DNA of 9,947 nt, from NCBI GenBank assembly GCA_035483795.1, contig DATHPP010000472.1, forward strand, positions 1 to 9,947. The letters run 5' to 3'. This document shows positions 1 to 7,740 of this stretch, in pieces. A program made the translations under genes and the position numbers. The notes beneath the pieces are model-generated. The model made no database searches. It saw nothing but the letters and a program-made list of their open reading frames with translations, and was not told the DNA's origin. Position 1 is the stretch's first letter. Every line of letters starts with the position of its first letter. Source of the DNA: DASXMX01 sp035483795 (GTDB lineage Bacteria; Planctomycetota; Phycisphaerae; Tepidisphaerales; Tepidisphaeraceae).

Positions 1-3000
1 GGGTGGGATCTTCGTGCCAGCGGGTGACTGCCAGGTCGCGCCAGCGGCTGTACCCGCCACCGGCGGCGGTGACCGCCACGTGATAGCGTCCGTTGGAGAG
101 CAGGTGGACCTCAGGCGCGGCGGTCTGTGGCGTAGCAAACGCGCGGAAATGCGCGCCTGCTTCCGCCGGCGTCCCGCGGGCCTCGGACACTTCCGCGGGG
201 TGGGGATAGACGCTGGAGGTCTTGGGCACGCGCTCCTGAAGCAGCAGATCGGTGGCCCGAAACGCCGGGTCCGAGTCGAACCGACGCTGCATCGGCCGGT
301 CCAGGAGCAGATAGGCCAGTGAAAGAAAGGTCATTCCCTGGTGATGGGCCATGAACGAGCGCACCACGACCGACTCCTGATTGGGCGGCAGGCGCGCGGG
401 CGTATGGTCGATCGCCTCGTAGAAGCCATAGGCGCCCAGCCGTCGTTCGCGGGCCAGTCGGCGCAGGTTGGCGCAGGCCGCCCGCGCATCCACCATCAGG
501 GCCATGGCGCTGGCGTATGGCGCCACGACCAGGTCGTCCGCCAGGCCGCGCTTGAAGCCCAAGCCCGGCACGCCGAATGCACGGTATTGATAGTTGAGCT
601 GTGCATCGGTCTTGGCGTACCCGGATTCGGAGATCCCCCAGGGGACGCCCCGCTCGCGGCCGTACTGGATCTGCCGTTCGACAACGGCGCGCGAGGTCTC
701 ATCGAGCAGCGTGCCACGGTAGGTCGGCATGACCAGCAACGGCATGAGGTACTCGAACATCGAGCCGCTCCAGGACAGCAGCGCCGGCCGGCCGCCGGAG
801 GTGGTCAGCTGCCGCCCGAGGCTGAACCAATGCTCCTGCGGAAGTTTTCCCTGGGCGATCGCGACGAAACTTGCCAGCCGCGCTTCGGAGGCGAGCAGGT
901 CGTAGTAGCTGGCATCACGGCGATGCTCGCCGACGTTGTACCCGATCGCCAGCAGGTGGCGATCGCTGTCGTACAAAAACTCATAGTCCACGTCGGCCAG
1001 TTCCCGACAGCGGCCGGCGAGTTGCCGGAGCTCGGAAATCCGCCGCGCCGCACGTTCCGATCCCAAGGCGACGGCCACGTACAATGGGCTGCTTGGCGCC
1101 GCCTCCGGGCTGGTCCCGGCGGGCGTTACCAGTCGTGCCGCCTCGGCATAGGTCGGTGGGTCATCGCGTTGCCGCAGCCACTCGGCGGGGACTTCGGAAT
1201 TTGGTAATTCGAGCCACGGTGATGAATCCGTCAGCGCCCGAGCCGATGCCCCACACTGTTCCTCGAAGGCCGCGGCCCATTCCCTGAGCTCGCCATCCGC
1301 GCCCGATTCGAGCGCGTGGGTGAAGTCCCCCGCCGCGGCAACCAGCTGGCCGAGAAGCCGATGGGATGCCGAGAGCGTCGTGGTCTTCTGTCGCAACAAA
1401 TCCCGCAGCCTCGCCAAAGGCAGCGCGATCTCCGACTCCGGCTTTAAGTTGGCCAGGTCGAAGATGACGTCCAGTGTTTGATTAAGCCCGGAAAAAACGG
1501 CGGCAGGGAAGATCTTCTGGCCGCTCAACTGCTCGAGCCCGGCAGCCAGGGTAAGCAGGTGCCCGGCGAGATTGCCGCTGTCGACGGTCGAGACGTAAAG
1601 TGGACGCAGGGCCTCCAGCGAGCGCGTGTCGTACCAGTTGTACAGGTGCCCACGATAGCGCTGTAACCTGTCGATGGATCCCAGCGTCAATTGAATACGC
1701 TCGATCAAGCCACCGACGGTTAGATAACCAAAGTCGTACGCCGCCAGATGGGCCAGGAGCGAAAGTCCGATGTTGGTCGGCGAGGTGCGGTGGGCGGCGC
1801 CCTGCGGCGGGTCTTCCTGAAAGTTGTCGGGAGGCAGGTAGTTGTCGGTCGGCCCCACGAACTTCTCGAAGAATCGCCATGTCCGTCGTGCCACGGTCCC
1901 GAGAAAGACCAGGTCATCTTCCAAAAGCCGCGCGCGTTTAGGCTGATTCGGCTTGCTTAACCACCAGGCGATCACCGGGGAAGTGATCCAGAGCACGATG
2001 AAAGGCGCGGCAGCCTCCAGCGAGCCGGAGCGGAACAGCGTAAGGACCAACGCTACCACGCCGGCCACTGCGGGCGAGACCCACATTGAAGTGTAGAAAC
2101 CGAGCAAATCGGAGCGCGAAGTGCGTTGGACGTCGCGGGCCGTCCGCCACTCCAGCAGCTTGCGGCCGGAGACCCGCACGCGCGCCATGGCGCGACCGAT
2201 CGCATCGAGGTTGATGAGGGCTTCGTACGGAAGGCATGCAATGGCAAACAACGCCCGCAGAAGCTGACGGATCAAGGAGCGGATGACGAGCCGACCGTGC
2301 TGCTGCCACGCGAAATCGGCAGGTTGACGCGCCAGGTCCGTCGCGGCCGTCAACAGAGCCGGCAATACGAAGACGGCGAACACTGCCAAGGTGAGGAACA
2401 ACGCGCCGTGGGGAAGCATCCATCCGAGAATCAGCAGCGCAAGCAATGCCGGCGGGACCAGGCTGCGCCGGAGATTGTCAAAGATCTTCCATCGCGATAA
2501 ACCCGAGATCGGGTTCTGCACCGCTTTGCCGTCGACGCCCGGCACCTGGCGCATCAGCCACGCGGCGATCTGCCAATCGCCGCGAATCCAGCGGGCCCGC
2601 CGGCTCACATCAGCCGGATAGGCGAAGGGGTAGTCCTCGAAAAGCAGCACATCGCTGACCAGAGCGGCCCGGCCGTGGGCGCCTTCGAGGAGATCGTGGC
2701 TGAGCACGCGGTTCTGGGGAAATCGGCCGCCGATTGCCCGCTGAATCACGTCGATGTCATAGATCGCCTTGCCGATGAACGAGCCTTCGGCGAACACATC
2801 CTGGTAGACGTCGGAAACCGCGCGGGTGTACGGATCAATGCCGGGATCACCACCGAACAATTCGGCAAAGCGCGATCGGGAGGCGCTGGGCATGCTGACG
2901 CCGACGCGGGGCTGCAGGACGCCGTACCCGGCGGTCACGCGGCCGAGCCTCGGGTCGTACTGCGGTTGATTCAGCGGGTGGGCCATCGTGGCGGCAAGAA

Positions 3001-5041
3001 GCCGCGCCGCGTCGCGCGGAAGCTGGGTGTCGCTGTCGAGGGTGATGGCGTACTTCACGCCCTGCAGGCGCGGCAAAGGCCCGACGATGGTATCGAAGTC
3101 CCCATCCGCGCCGCGGACCGCGGCGTTGAACTGCTCGATTTTGCCGCGTTTCCGCTCCCATCCCATCCACACGCCCTCGCAGGGATTCCACCGCCGAGCG
3201 CGGTGGAAGAGGAAGAAGTCGCCCCCTCCCGGAGCCCCGGCGCGTTTCGAAGGGTCCGCCGCCGCCTCGTCGCCGTTACCCGCTGCGCCCCCGCTTTCCT
3301 CGCCATGGTATCTGGCGTTGAGGGTCTCGATCCCGGTCCGCACCTGCTGGAGCAACGCCGCGTCGCCGGGCATGTGCTCGGCCGGGGCGTCGCGAAAGTC
3401 GGTCAGGAGTGCGAAGGATAGGTTCCGCTCCTGATTGGCCAGGAAACGCACCTCCAACGCGTCCAATAGATCTTCCACTTCGCGACTGTCCGTGAGGATC
3501 GTCGGAATCACCACGACCGTACGATGTTCCAACGGTATGCCCCTGGAAAAGTCCATCCGCGGCAGCATGCGCGGCTTCAGCAGAAGCATTGCCGCCCATT
3601 GGACGACCTCGACGGCCAATTGGCTGGCGCCGACCGCCAGCAGCAGACCCGAGACCGCAACGCCCCATGGCGGCATCCCGTTGCGGGCGCCCCACCAGCA
3701 GGCTAGGACGATCAGCATGATGGTCGCGCACGCGATCGAACCGAGGTACAGCGGCAGCGGAAACTGCCGGGCCAGGCGACGGAGTTGTGTGCCCGGCGTG
3801 AGGCGCGCGTTGACTGCACGTTCCAGGGCCTTGCGACCGTTATCCAGCAGGAAGTATCCGACGTGATCCGAAGGGCTTGCGCGCACGTTCGCGCCAGCCA
3901 GTTCGACCGCCCGACGGGCGACGTCGTCCTCCGAAAATTCGCCTCTTCGCGCGATATCCTCCACCGCATGGCGGTATTGGTCGCGGGTGGCAAAATCCAA
4001 GCGCGGATAAACTCCCGCCGGATCCGCGCGAAGCACCCGCTCCACGAAACTGTGGGTCTCGACGAACTCGCGCCAGTCGGTGGCGCCGAGAAATCGAAGG
4101 CTTCCAATACTGTTGCCGATCGATACCTGATCGGCCGCCTGGCTCTGGCTGGACTGCTGGAAGACGCTGTCGATCGTCTGCGCCTGGTCGGCCAGCCGCT
4201 GCTCGAACCACGTCGTCACGACGATCACCGCCGGGCCTTGGCCGTGAAGACGGCTGGCGAACTCGGAGACAAATGCATTGGTGAGCGGTGGATCCTCCTT
4301 CACCATCTCCGCCAGCACAAGTACGACTTTTGCCGGCTCCCGGGCGGACATCTCGAGCATCCGTTCGACCCAGTACCCGGCCCGCTCGCGATCGCGCCGG
4401 CCGGCCATTACCCGCGCCGCCACCCGTCGCAGGTTTTCCAGCAACGCCAGCCTGAGCATGATCGGAATGGCCCACAGCTCGCCCAGACGCAGCGGGTTCA
4501 CTGACTGATAGGCGGCAACGAACGCGCGAAGGCTGTCGAGGTCGACGCGGCCATCGGCGTGGGAGATCAATTCCAGTGCAAGGCTGTAGACGCGCGGATA
4601 GCCGGGGCCGTTGGCCAGCCGGGGCAGCTCGCGGTTGTAACGACGAGGCAAGTGCCGTCGGGCGGTGCGAATCTGCTCTTCAATGAGGTGGTAGTTGTCA
4701 AGGAACCATTCCGCGGCCGGTGTGATCCGCCGGCCTCTTCTCACGCCCTCGGCAACCAGATCGTACGCCTGACGCAGGATCCGTTCGTTGGCGGCAAGGC
4801 GGGTCAGCAGTCTATCCGGGGCCCGAGATACCCCAGCGCCCCCGACCGCCAGCTGCCAGGCGGTCAAGGACCTTGCATGATCTTCGAGCTGACTGATGCT
4901 AAACAGCTCGCCCCGCAAGGGCTGCTCGTCGGCTGCCTCAGGAGCAGGGTCCCCGTTCCGGCTCGTCGGCGTCTGCCCACGGAGGATCCGACCCACGTTC
5001 CAAGCCGCCGACCAAAGACTGTCCGAGCTCCTTTTTACCAC
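1..5041 (-). CDS. ndvB: Cyclic beta-1,2-glucan synthase (NdvB/ChvB/Cgs-like), partial, 3' end off the window
   Basis: Family role: a large inner-membrane enzyme that polymerises UDP-glucose into beta-1,2-glucan and cyclises it. I read an unbroken frame of 1,680 codons. Residues about 50-60 give the typical PLRGELFSISQLEDHA start motif, and about 145-180 the LGELWAIPIMLRLAL segment. Hydrophobic spans lie near 427-450 and 460-490. The GT84 domain (about 505-830) has VVVIPT, the metal-binding DSD (D669, D671), HDLLEG (D783) and RRARW (814-818). More membrane spans lie near 864-900, 915-935 and 980-1030. The linker contains LPPDNFQEDPP and STVDSGNLAGHL. The glycoamylase-like domain (about 1375-1580) shows GISESGY (E1472) and AHHQG (H1566, H1567). 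This middle domain corresponds to the proposed cyclising transglycosylase. The frame reaches base 1 at GGGYSRWRDLAVTRW, just before the GH94 region expected in full proteins of about 2,800 residues. No ATG exists near the start: after the in-frame TAG at 5051-5053 there are GTGs at 5047, 5041 and 4996; I chose 5041. The family call is very secure, the exact start is not. The gene is divergent from the GH127 gene. Confidence 0.94.
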   Translation of the reverse strand, partial: MVKRSSDSLWSAAWNVGRILRGQTPTSRNGDPAPEAADEQPLRGELFSISQLEDHARSLTAWQLAVGGAGVSRAPDRLLTRLAANERILRQAYDLVAEGVRRGRRITPAAEWFLDNYHLIEEQIRTARRHLPRRYNRELPRLANGPGYPRVYSLALELISHADGRVDLDSLRAFVAAYQSVNPLRLGELWAIPIMLRLALLENLRRVAARVMAGRRDRERAGYWVERMLEMSAREPAKVVLVLAEMVKEDPPLTNAFVSEFASRLHGQGPAVIVVTTWFEQRLADQAQTIDSVFQQSSQSQAADQVSIGNSIGSLRFLGATDWREFVETHSFVERVLRADPAGVYPRLDFATRDQYRHAVEDIARRGEFSEDDVARRAVELAGANVRASPSDHVGYFLLDNGRKALERAVNARLTPGTQLRRLARQFPLPLYLGSIACATIMLIVLACWWGARNGMPPWGVAVSGLLLAVGASQLAVEVVQWAAMLLLKPRMLPRMDFSRGIPLEHRTVVVIPTILTDSREVEDLLDALEVRFLANQERNLSFALLTDFRDAPAEHMPGDAALLQQVRTGIETLNARYHGEESGGAAGNGDEAAADPSKRAGAPGGGDFFLFHRARRWNPCEGVWMGWERKRGKIEQFNAAVRGADGDFDTIVGPLPRLQGVKYAITLDSDTQLPRDAARLLAATMAHPLNQPQYDPRLGRVTAGYGVLQPRVGVSMPSASRSRFAELFGGDPGIDPYTRAVSDVYQDVFAEGSFIGKAIYDIDVIQRAIGGRFPQNRVLSHDLLEGAHGRAALVSDVLLFEDYPFAYPADVSRRARWIRGDWQIAAWLMRQVPGVDGKAVQNPISGLSRWKIFDNLRRSLVPPALLALLILGWMLPHGALFLTLAVFAVFVLPALLTAATDLARQPADFAWQQHGRLVIRSLIRQLLRALFAIACLPYEALINLDAIGRAMARVRVSGRKLLEWRTARDVQRTSRSDLLGFYTSMWVSPAVAGVVALVLTLFRSGSLEAAAPFIVLWITSPVIAWWLSKPNQPKRARLLEDDLVFLGTVARRTWRFFEKFVGPTDNYLPPDNFQEDPPQGAAHRTSPTNIGLSLLAHLAAYDFGYLTVGGLIERIQLTLGSIDRLQRYRGHLYNWYDTRSLEALRPLYVSTVDSGNLAGHLLTLAAGLEQLSGQKIFPAAVFSGLNQTLDVIFDLANLKPESEIALPLARLRDLLRQKTTTLSASHRLLGQLVAAAGDFTHALESGADGELREWAAAFEEQCGASARALTDSSPWLELPNSEVPAEWLRQRDDPPTYAEAARLVTPAGTSPEAAPSSPLYVAVALGSERAARRISELRQLAGRCRELADVDYEFLYDSDRHLLAIGYNVGEHRRDASYYDLLASEARLASFVAIAQGKLPQEHWFSLGRQLTTSGGRPALLSWSGSMFEYLMPLLVMPTYRGTLLDETSRAVVERQIQYGRERGVPWGISESGYAKTDAQLNYQYRAFGVPGLGFKRGLADDLVVAPYASAMALMVDARAACANLRRLARERRLGAYGFYEAIDHTPARLPPNQESVVVRSFMAHHQGMTFLSLAYLLLDRPMQRRFDSDPAFRATDLLLQERVPKTSSVYPHPAEVSEARGTPAEAGAHFRAFATPQTAAPEVHLLSNGRYHVAVTAAGGGYSRWRDLAVTRWHEDPT

Positions 5042-5060
5042 TGACACAGCCTAGTCGGGC

Positions 5061-5077
5061 GTGGCGGATGCCGCCAC
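5061..5077. repeat. Short perfect hairpin upstream of the synthase gene
   Basis: GTGGCGG (5061-5067) and CCGCCAC (5071-5077) form a perfect 7-bp stem with a 3-base ATG loop. It lies about 20 bases upstream of the chosen GTG start of the glucan synthase, so it would fall in that gene's 5' leader or promoter. There is no adjacent T-tract, so it is not a typical terminator. Its function is unknown. Confidence 0.5.
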
Positions 5078-5113
5078 CGGGGACCGCCCTCGGACCTCCG
5101 GAGCTTGCGGGTG

Positions 5114-5152
5114 AAGACGGGGTGTTCACGGAAGATCGGCCGGCCCCGTCTT
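5114..5152. repeat. 9-bp perfect inverted repeat in the divergent intergenic region
   Basis: AAGACGGGG (5114-5122) and CCCCGTCTT (5144-5152) are exact reverse complements separated by 21 bases that include a CGGCCG palindrome. A smaller competing pair, GTGAA (5111-5115) with TTCAC (5125-5129), overlaps the left arm. It sits near the middle of the 268-bp gap between the divergent synthase and GH127 genes, where a shared operator would be expected. It could also be a relic of an inserted element. No T-tract follows either arm. Confidence 0.5.
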
Positions 5153-5210
5153 ACTGAGCACGCCGCGCGCAGAGCGGATCACGGGGAAAGCGACGCGATG
5201 CTCTGATAAA

Positions 5211-5233
5211 GTGCCGGGGACTGTGCCGGGGAC
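5211..5233. repeat. Tandem 11-bp direct repeat, GTGCCGGGGAC x2
   Basis: GTGCCGGGGAC occurs at 5211-5221 and again at 5223-5233, one base apart, giving a 12-base period. It lies 77 bases upstream of the GH127 start codon. It could be a pair of binding half-sites for a transcription regulator on one helix face region. The G-rich wording also resembles REP-like intergenic repeats that accompany RAYT transposases in many genomes; that resemblance is from memory and unverified. Confidence 0.55.
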
Positions 5234-5301
5234 ATAAGTGTGAATACCGCGCCGGCCGTTGATCGAGCTGAAAAGAGAAGATCGTTGAGCCAGCGGATGA
5301 C

Positions 5302-5307
5302 AGGCGG
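5302..5307 (+). promoter_or_regulatory. Ribosome binding site of the GH127 gene
   Basis: AGGCGG ends two bases before the ATG at 5310. The spacing is shorter than usual and the match to AGGAGG is partial. The start is nevertheless supported because it begins a clear signal peptide. Confidence 0.4.
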
Positions 5308-5309
5308 TT

Positions 5310-7232
5310 ATGGATAAAACTCCCCTTCTGGCCTTGATTGCGGCGATCGTTCTTCCCGCTGCCATGGCGGCACGGGCCGACCAAGTCAGCGCGGCAACGG
5401 ATGGGGTCGCACCAGCGCTCCAGCCGGCCGTCGAACCCTTCGACCTGGCGGACGTGCGGCTGCTCGATTCGCCTTTTGCCGCCGCCATGAACCGCAACGC
5501 CCAGTACCTGCTGCAACTGGAGCCGGACCGTTTCCTGCACTATTTCCGGGCCGAGGCGCGTCTCCCGGCCAAAGCCGAACCCTACGGGGGCTGGGAGTCG
5601 CCCCGCGAAGGAGCCGGGCGCTGCCTGGGACACTATCTTTCGGCGCTGGCACTTCAGTACCGGGCATCCGGCGACCGCCGCTATCGGGAACGAATCGCTT
5701 ACATCGTGAGCGAGCTGGCCGCCTGTCAATCGGCCAACGGCAGCGGCCTGCTTTGCGCCCAGGAGCACAGCAAACAGTTCTGGGCGGAACTGGCCGCCGG
5801 CAACCCCGAGGCCCTGAAAAGCCACCGCGTCCCCTGGTACATTCAGCACAAGATGTTCGCCGGGCTCCGCGATGGCTACCGCCTGGCTGGCGTCGAGCAG
5901 GCCAGGGCCGTCCTGCTGGCGCTCTCGGACTGGGCCATCGAGGTAACCGGCAGACTTTCCGACCAGCAGTTCCAGATCATGCTCGACCAGGAACACGGCG
6001 GCATGTGTGAGGTGCTGGCCGACGTCTACGCCATTTCTGGAGACAGGAAATACCTCCAGCTGGCCGGGCGGTTCGAACATCGAAAGGTGCTCGATCCGCT
6101 GGAGCGGCGGGAGGACCGGCTCGACGGACTTCACGCCAATACTCAGATTCCCAAACTGATCGGCGCTGCCCGGCTGTACGAGCTGGGCCGCGATGAACGG
6201 TATTGCAAGGCCGCCGAATTCTTCTGGGATCGTGTCGTGCACCACCACAGTTACGCCAACGGAGGCAACAGCGATGCTGAGCGGTTTGGTCCGCCGGACC
6301 GTCTGGCGGGCCACCTCAACCTCAACACCTCCGAGACGTGCAACACCTACAACATGCTGAAGCTCACCGGGCATCTGATCCAGTGGAAGCCCAAGGTCGA
6401 ATACGCCGACTACTTCGAGCGGGCTCTTTACAACCACATCCTGGCCTCCTGCGGGCCGGTGCCGGGGAACTTCACCTACTACGTCGCGATGAAGTCGGGC
6501 CACTATCGGGTCTTCAGCAGCCCGACCGACAGCTTCTGGTGCTGCGTCGGCACGGGAATGGAGAATCACACCCGGTACGCTGAGGGGATTTACTTCCGAC
6601 ATGGCGAAGATCTCTACGTGAACCTATTCATTCCGTCGGAGCTGCGCTGGACCGAGCGAGGCTTGAAGCTGCGTCTGGAAACACAATATCCCGCCGATCC
6701 GAAAATCCGCGTGACCGTGTCGTGCGACAAGCCCGCAGTGGCCGCGTTTCATCTTCGTTATCCCACCTGGGCGCCAGTCGGGCTGGTGGTCACCGTTAAT
6801 GGCCGGGCGGTCTCGAATCATGCTGCGCCAGGTGCGTACGTCGTCGTGAAACGGACTTGGAAAGACGGCGATGTCGTGCAGTGGACGGTGCCGCTGGCTT
6901 TGCGGACCGAGCCCCTGCCCGATGACCGGCGGCAGGTCGCCGTACTCTATGGTCCCCTACTTCTTGCCGGGAAGCTCGCCCCACTGACGAGGGAGCGACA
7001 ACTCCTGCGCGATGCGCCTTCGTCCCCCGACCAGGACCCTGACGTGCCGGAAGTTGCTGTCGGCGAGCGGCCGGTCGATCAGTGGGTCAAGCCGACCGGT
7101 TCGCCCTTGCAGTTTCACATCGAGGCACCGGGGCTGCCCCAGGACCTCGTTCTGGAGCCGTTTTATCAAATGATCCATGACCGTTATGCGGTCTACTGGC
7201 GACTGACCGATCCACCGCAGACGCGACCCTGA
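5310..7232 (+). CDS. Secreted GH127-family (DUF1680) glycoside hydrolase, probable beta-L-arabinofuranosidase
   Basis: Characterised family members release beta-L-arabinofuranose from plant glycans using a zinc-bound cysteine nucleophile. The 640-residue product begins with a signal peptide: K3, a hydrophobic core at 6-19, and AMA (18-20) or ARA (21-23) as cleavage site. The catalytic (alpha/alpha)6 domain occupies about 40-460, beginning at the family motif VRLLDSPF. The zinc/active-site set is complete: SETCNTYNML supplies E342 and C344, and FWCCVGTGMENHTRY supplies C411 and C412. These correspond to Glu338, Cys340, Cys417 and Cys418 of Bifidobacterium HypBA1. E324 in AERFG is the likely acid/base. 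The rest, to 640, is the expected beta-sandwich region. Length is normal for the family. The product should be periplasmic or extracellular. The related family GH146 shares the same fold and motifs, so family number and sugar specificity remain uncertain. It is divergent from the synthase gene, and its 3' end abuts a truncated gene on the other strand. Confidence 0.92.
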   Translation: MDKTPLLALIAAIVLPAAMAARADQVSAATDGVAPALQPAVEPFDLADVRLLDSPFAAAMNRNAQYLLQLEPDRFLHYFRAEARLPAKAEPYGGWESPREGAGRCLGHYLSALALQYRASGDRRYRERIAYIVSELAACQSANGSGLLCAQEHSKQFWAELAAGNPEALKSHRVPWYIQHKMFAGLRDGYRLAGVEQARAVLLALSDWAIEVTGRLSDQQFQIMLDQEHGGMCEVLADVYAISGDRKYLQLAGRFEHRKVLDPLERREDRLDGLHANTQIPKLIGAARLYELGRDERYCKAAEFFWDRVVHHHSYANGGNSDAERFGPPDRLAGHLNLNTSETCNTYNMLKLTGHLIQWKPKVEYADYFERALYNHILASCGPVPGNFTYYVAMKSGHYRVFSSPTDSFWCCVGTGMENHTRYAEGIYFRHGEDLYVNLFIPSELRWTERGLKLRLETQYPADPKIRVTVSCDKPAVAAFHLRYPTWAPVGLVVTVNGRAVSNHAAPGAYVVVKRTWKDGDVVQWTVPLALRTEPLPDDRRQVAVLYGPLLLAGKLAPLTRERQLLRDAPSSPDQDPDVPEVAVGERPVDQWVKPTGSPLQFHIEAPGLPQDLVLEPFYQMIHDRYAVYWRLTDPPQTRP

Positions 7233-7673
7233 TTCGCCGAGCCACGGGGCAGAGTCGATGTGGAAGGCGGCCAGATCCGCTGGCGGCACCCGCTTGGATT
7301 CCACCAGCGCCGCCTGCCACGCTTCCCGCTTGTCCGGCGTGAGGCTTTGCAGACAGATTCCGTGCTTGCGCTGGGTCAAAGGACTGTGCAGATCACGGGA
7401 GTTCTGGCGACTACCGACCCGCCGGCCGCTGCGGACACGCCTCACGGCAAAGTCGGCCAGAGACGACGGACGCACGGCATGCAGCTTTCCCTGAGAGGCC
7501 AGACGTTGATAGGACAGACAGGCCGAGGCGATGGCCGCCTGGACGGCTTCCTCACGAGGTTCGGGGCGGAGGTGGTGGAAGCGGATTCTGGCGTGGGTTT
7601 GAATAGCGGGCAGGACAGCCAGGAAGTTGGCCTGCCAGGCAACGGGGTCAGAAGATACTGGAACAGCGCTCAC
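6957..7673 (-). pseudogene. Truncated conserved hypothetical protein, N-terminal part only, reading on antisense to GH127
   Basis: The frame opens with GTG at 7673 behind an excellent AAAGGAG site. The first 145 residues (down to about 7239) are the coherent part: WQANFLAVLPAIQTHARI, then EEAVQAAIASACLSYQ, KLHAVRPSSLADFAVRRVR and VPPADLAAFHID. I recall this pattern from a repeated planctomycete hypothetical family of somewhat more than 200 residues. In those proteins the segment equivalent to AAFHIDSAPWL continues into a C-terminal helix-turn-helix resembling sigma-factor region 4. Here that part is missing: after about 7239 the frame becomes an antisense reading of the GH127 3' end and continues as unrelated sequence to the stop at 6957. 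I therefore infer truncation, leaving a protein of 238 residues at most with an artificial tail. Without a search the family assignment is from memory. The alternative is an intact gene of a different family that truly overlaps GH127 by 276 bases, which I think is less likely. Confidence 0.6.
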
Positions 7674-7681
7674 GGGGGACG

Positions 7682-7688
7682 CTCCTTT
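7682..7688 (-). promoter_or_regulatory. Strong ribosome binding site of the truncated minus-strand gene
   Basis: Read on the minus strand this is AAAGGAG, eight bases before the GTG at 7673. It decides the start at GTG instead of an internal codon. The eight intervening bases are C followed by GTCCCCC, which can pair with a GGGGGAC segment in the leader. Confidence 0.7.
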
Positions 7689-7694
7689 GGGATG

Positions 7695-7722
7695 GACCGT
7701 CCCCCAGGCGCGGGGGACGGTC
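7695..7722 (-). repeat. Perfect 11-bp stem-loop just upstream of the ribosome binding site
   Basis: GACCGTCCCCC and GGGGGACGGTC (plus-strand arms 7695-7705 and 7712-7722) are exact reverse complements around a six-base loop. The 3' edge of the hairpin on the minus-strand RNA is six bases from the AAAGGAG site. Its GGGGGAC arm can alternatively pair with GTCCCCC at 7674-7680, between the ribosome binding site and the GTG. No T-tract follows, so a translational or REP-like role is more plausible than termination. Confidence 0.75.
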
Positions 7723-7740
7723 GTGGGTGAAACACGACCG
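7718..7740 (-). repeat. 8-bp stem-loop overlapping, and mutually exclusive with, the 11-bp hairpin
   Basis: CGGTCGTG (7718-7725) pairs with CACGACCG (7733-7740) around a seven-base loop. Bases 7718-7722 are also needed for the 11-bp stem at 7695-7722, so only one of the two can form at a time. This makes the leader a potential alternating structure. Confidence 0.65.

Noticed and set aside
341..1207. 288-codon plus-strand frame opposite the glucan synthase
   Set aside because: It lies entirely antisense to the conserved middle domain of the synthase, and its Arg/Gly/Gln-rich composition is typical of a shadow frame. The same holds for the plus-strand frames at 2675-3421 and 3785-4504.
5114..5152. 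Rho-independent terminator from the 9-bp inverted repeat
   Set aside because: The loop is 21 bases and neither arm is followed by a T-tract. Its position between divergent genes gives nothing to terminate.
5211..5233. CRISPR-like repeat
   Set aside because: Only two copies of 11 bases one base apart, with no spacer of normal length. No array exists elsewhere in the window.
5151..6602. Long 483-codon open frame on the minus strand inside the GH127 gene
   Set aside because: It is antisense to a gene with a full set of family motifs. Its sequence shows no recognisable domain, and long antisense frames are common in GC-rich DNA.
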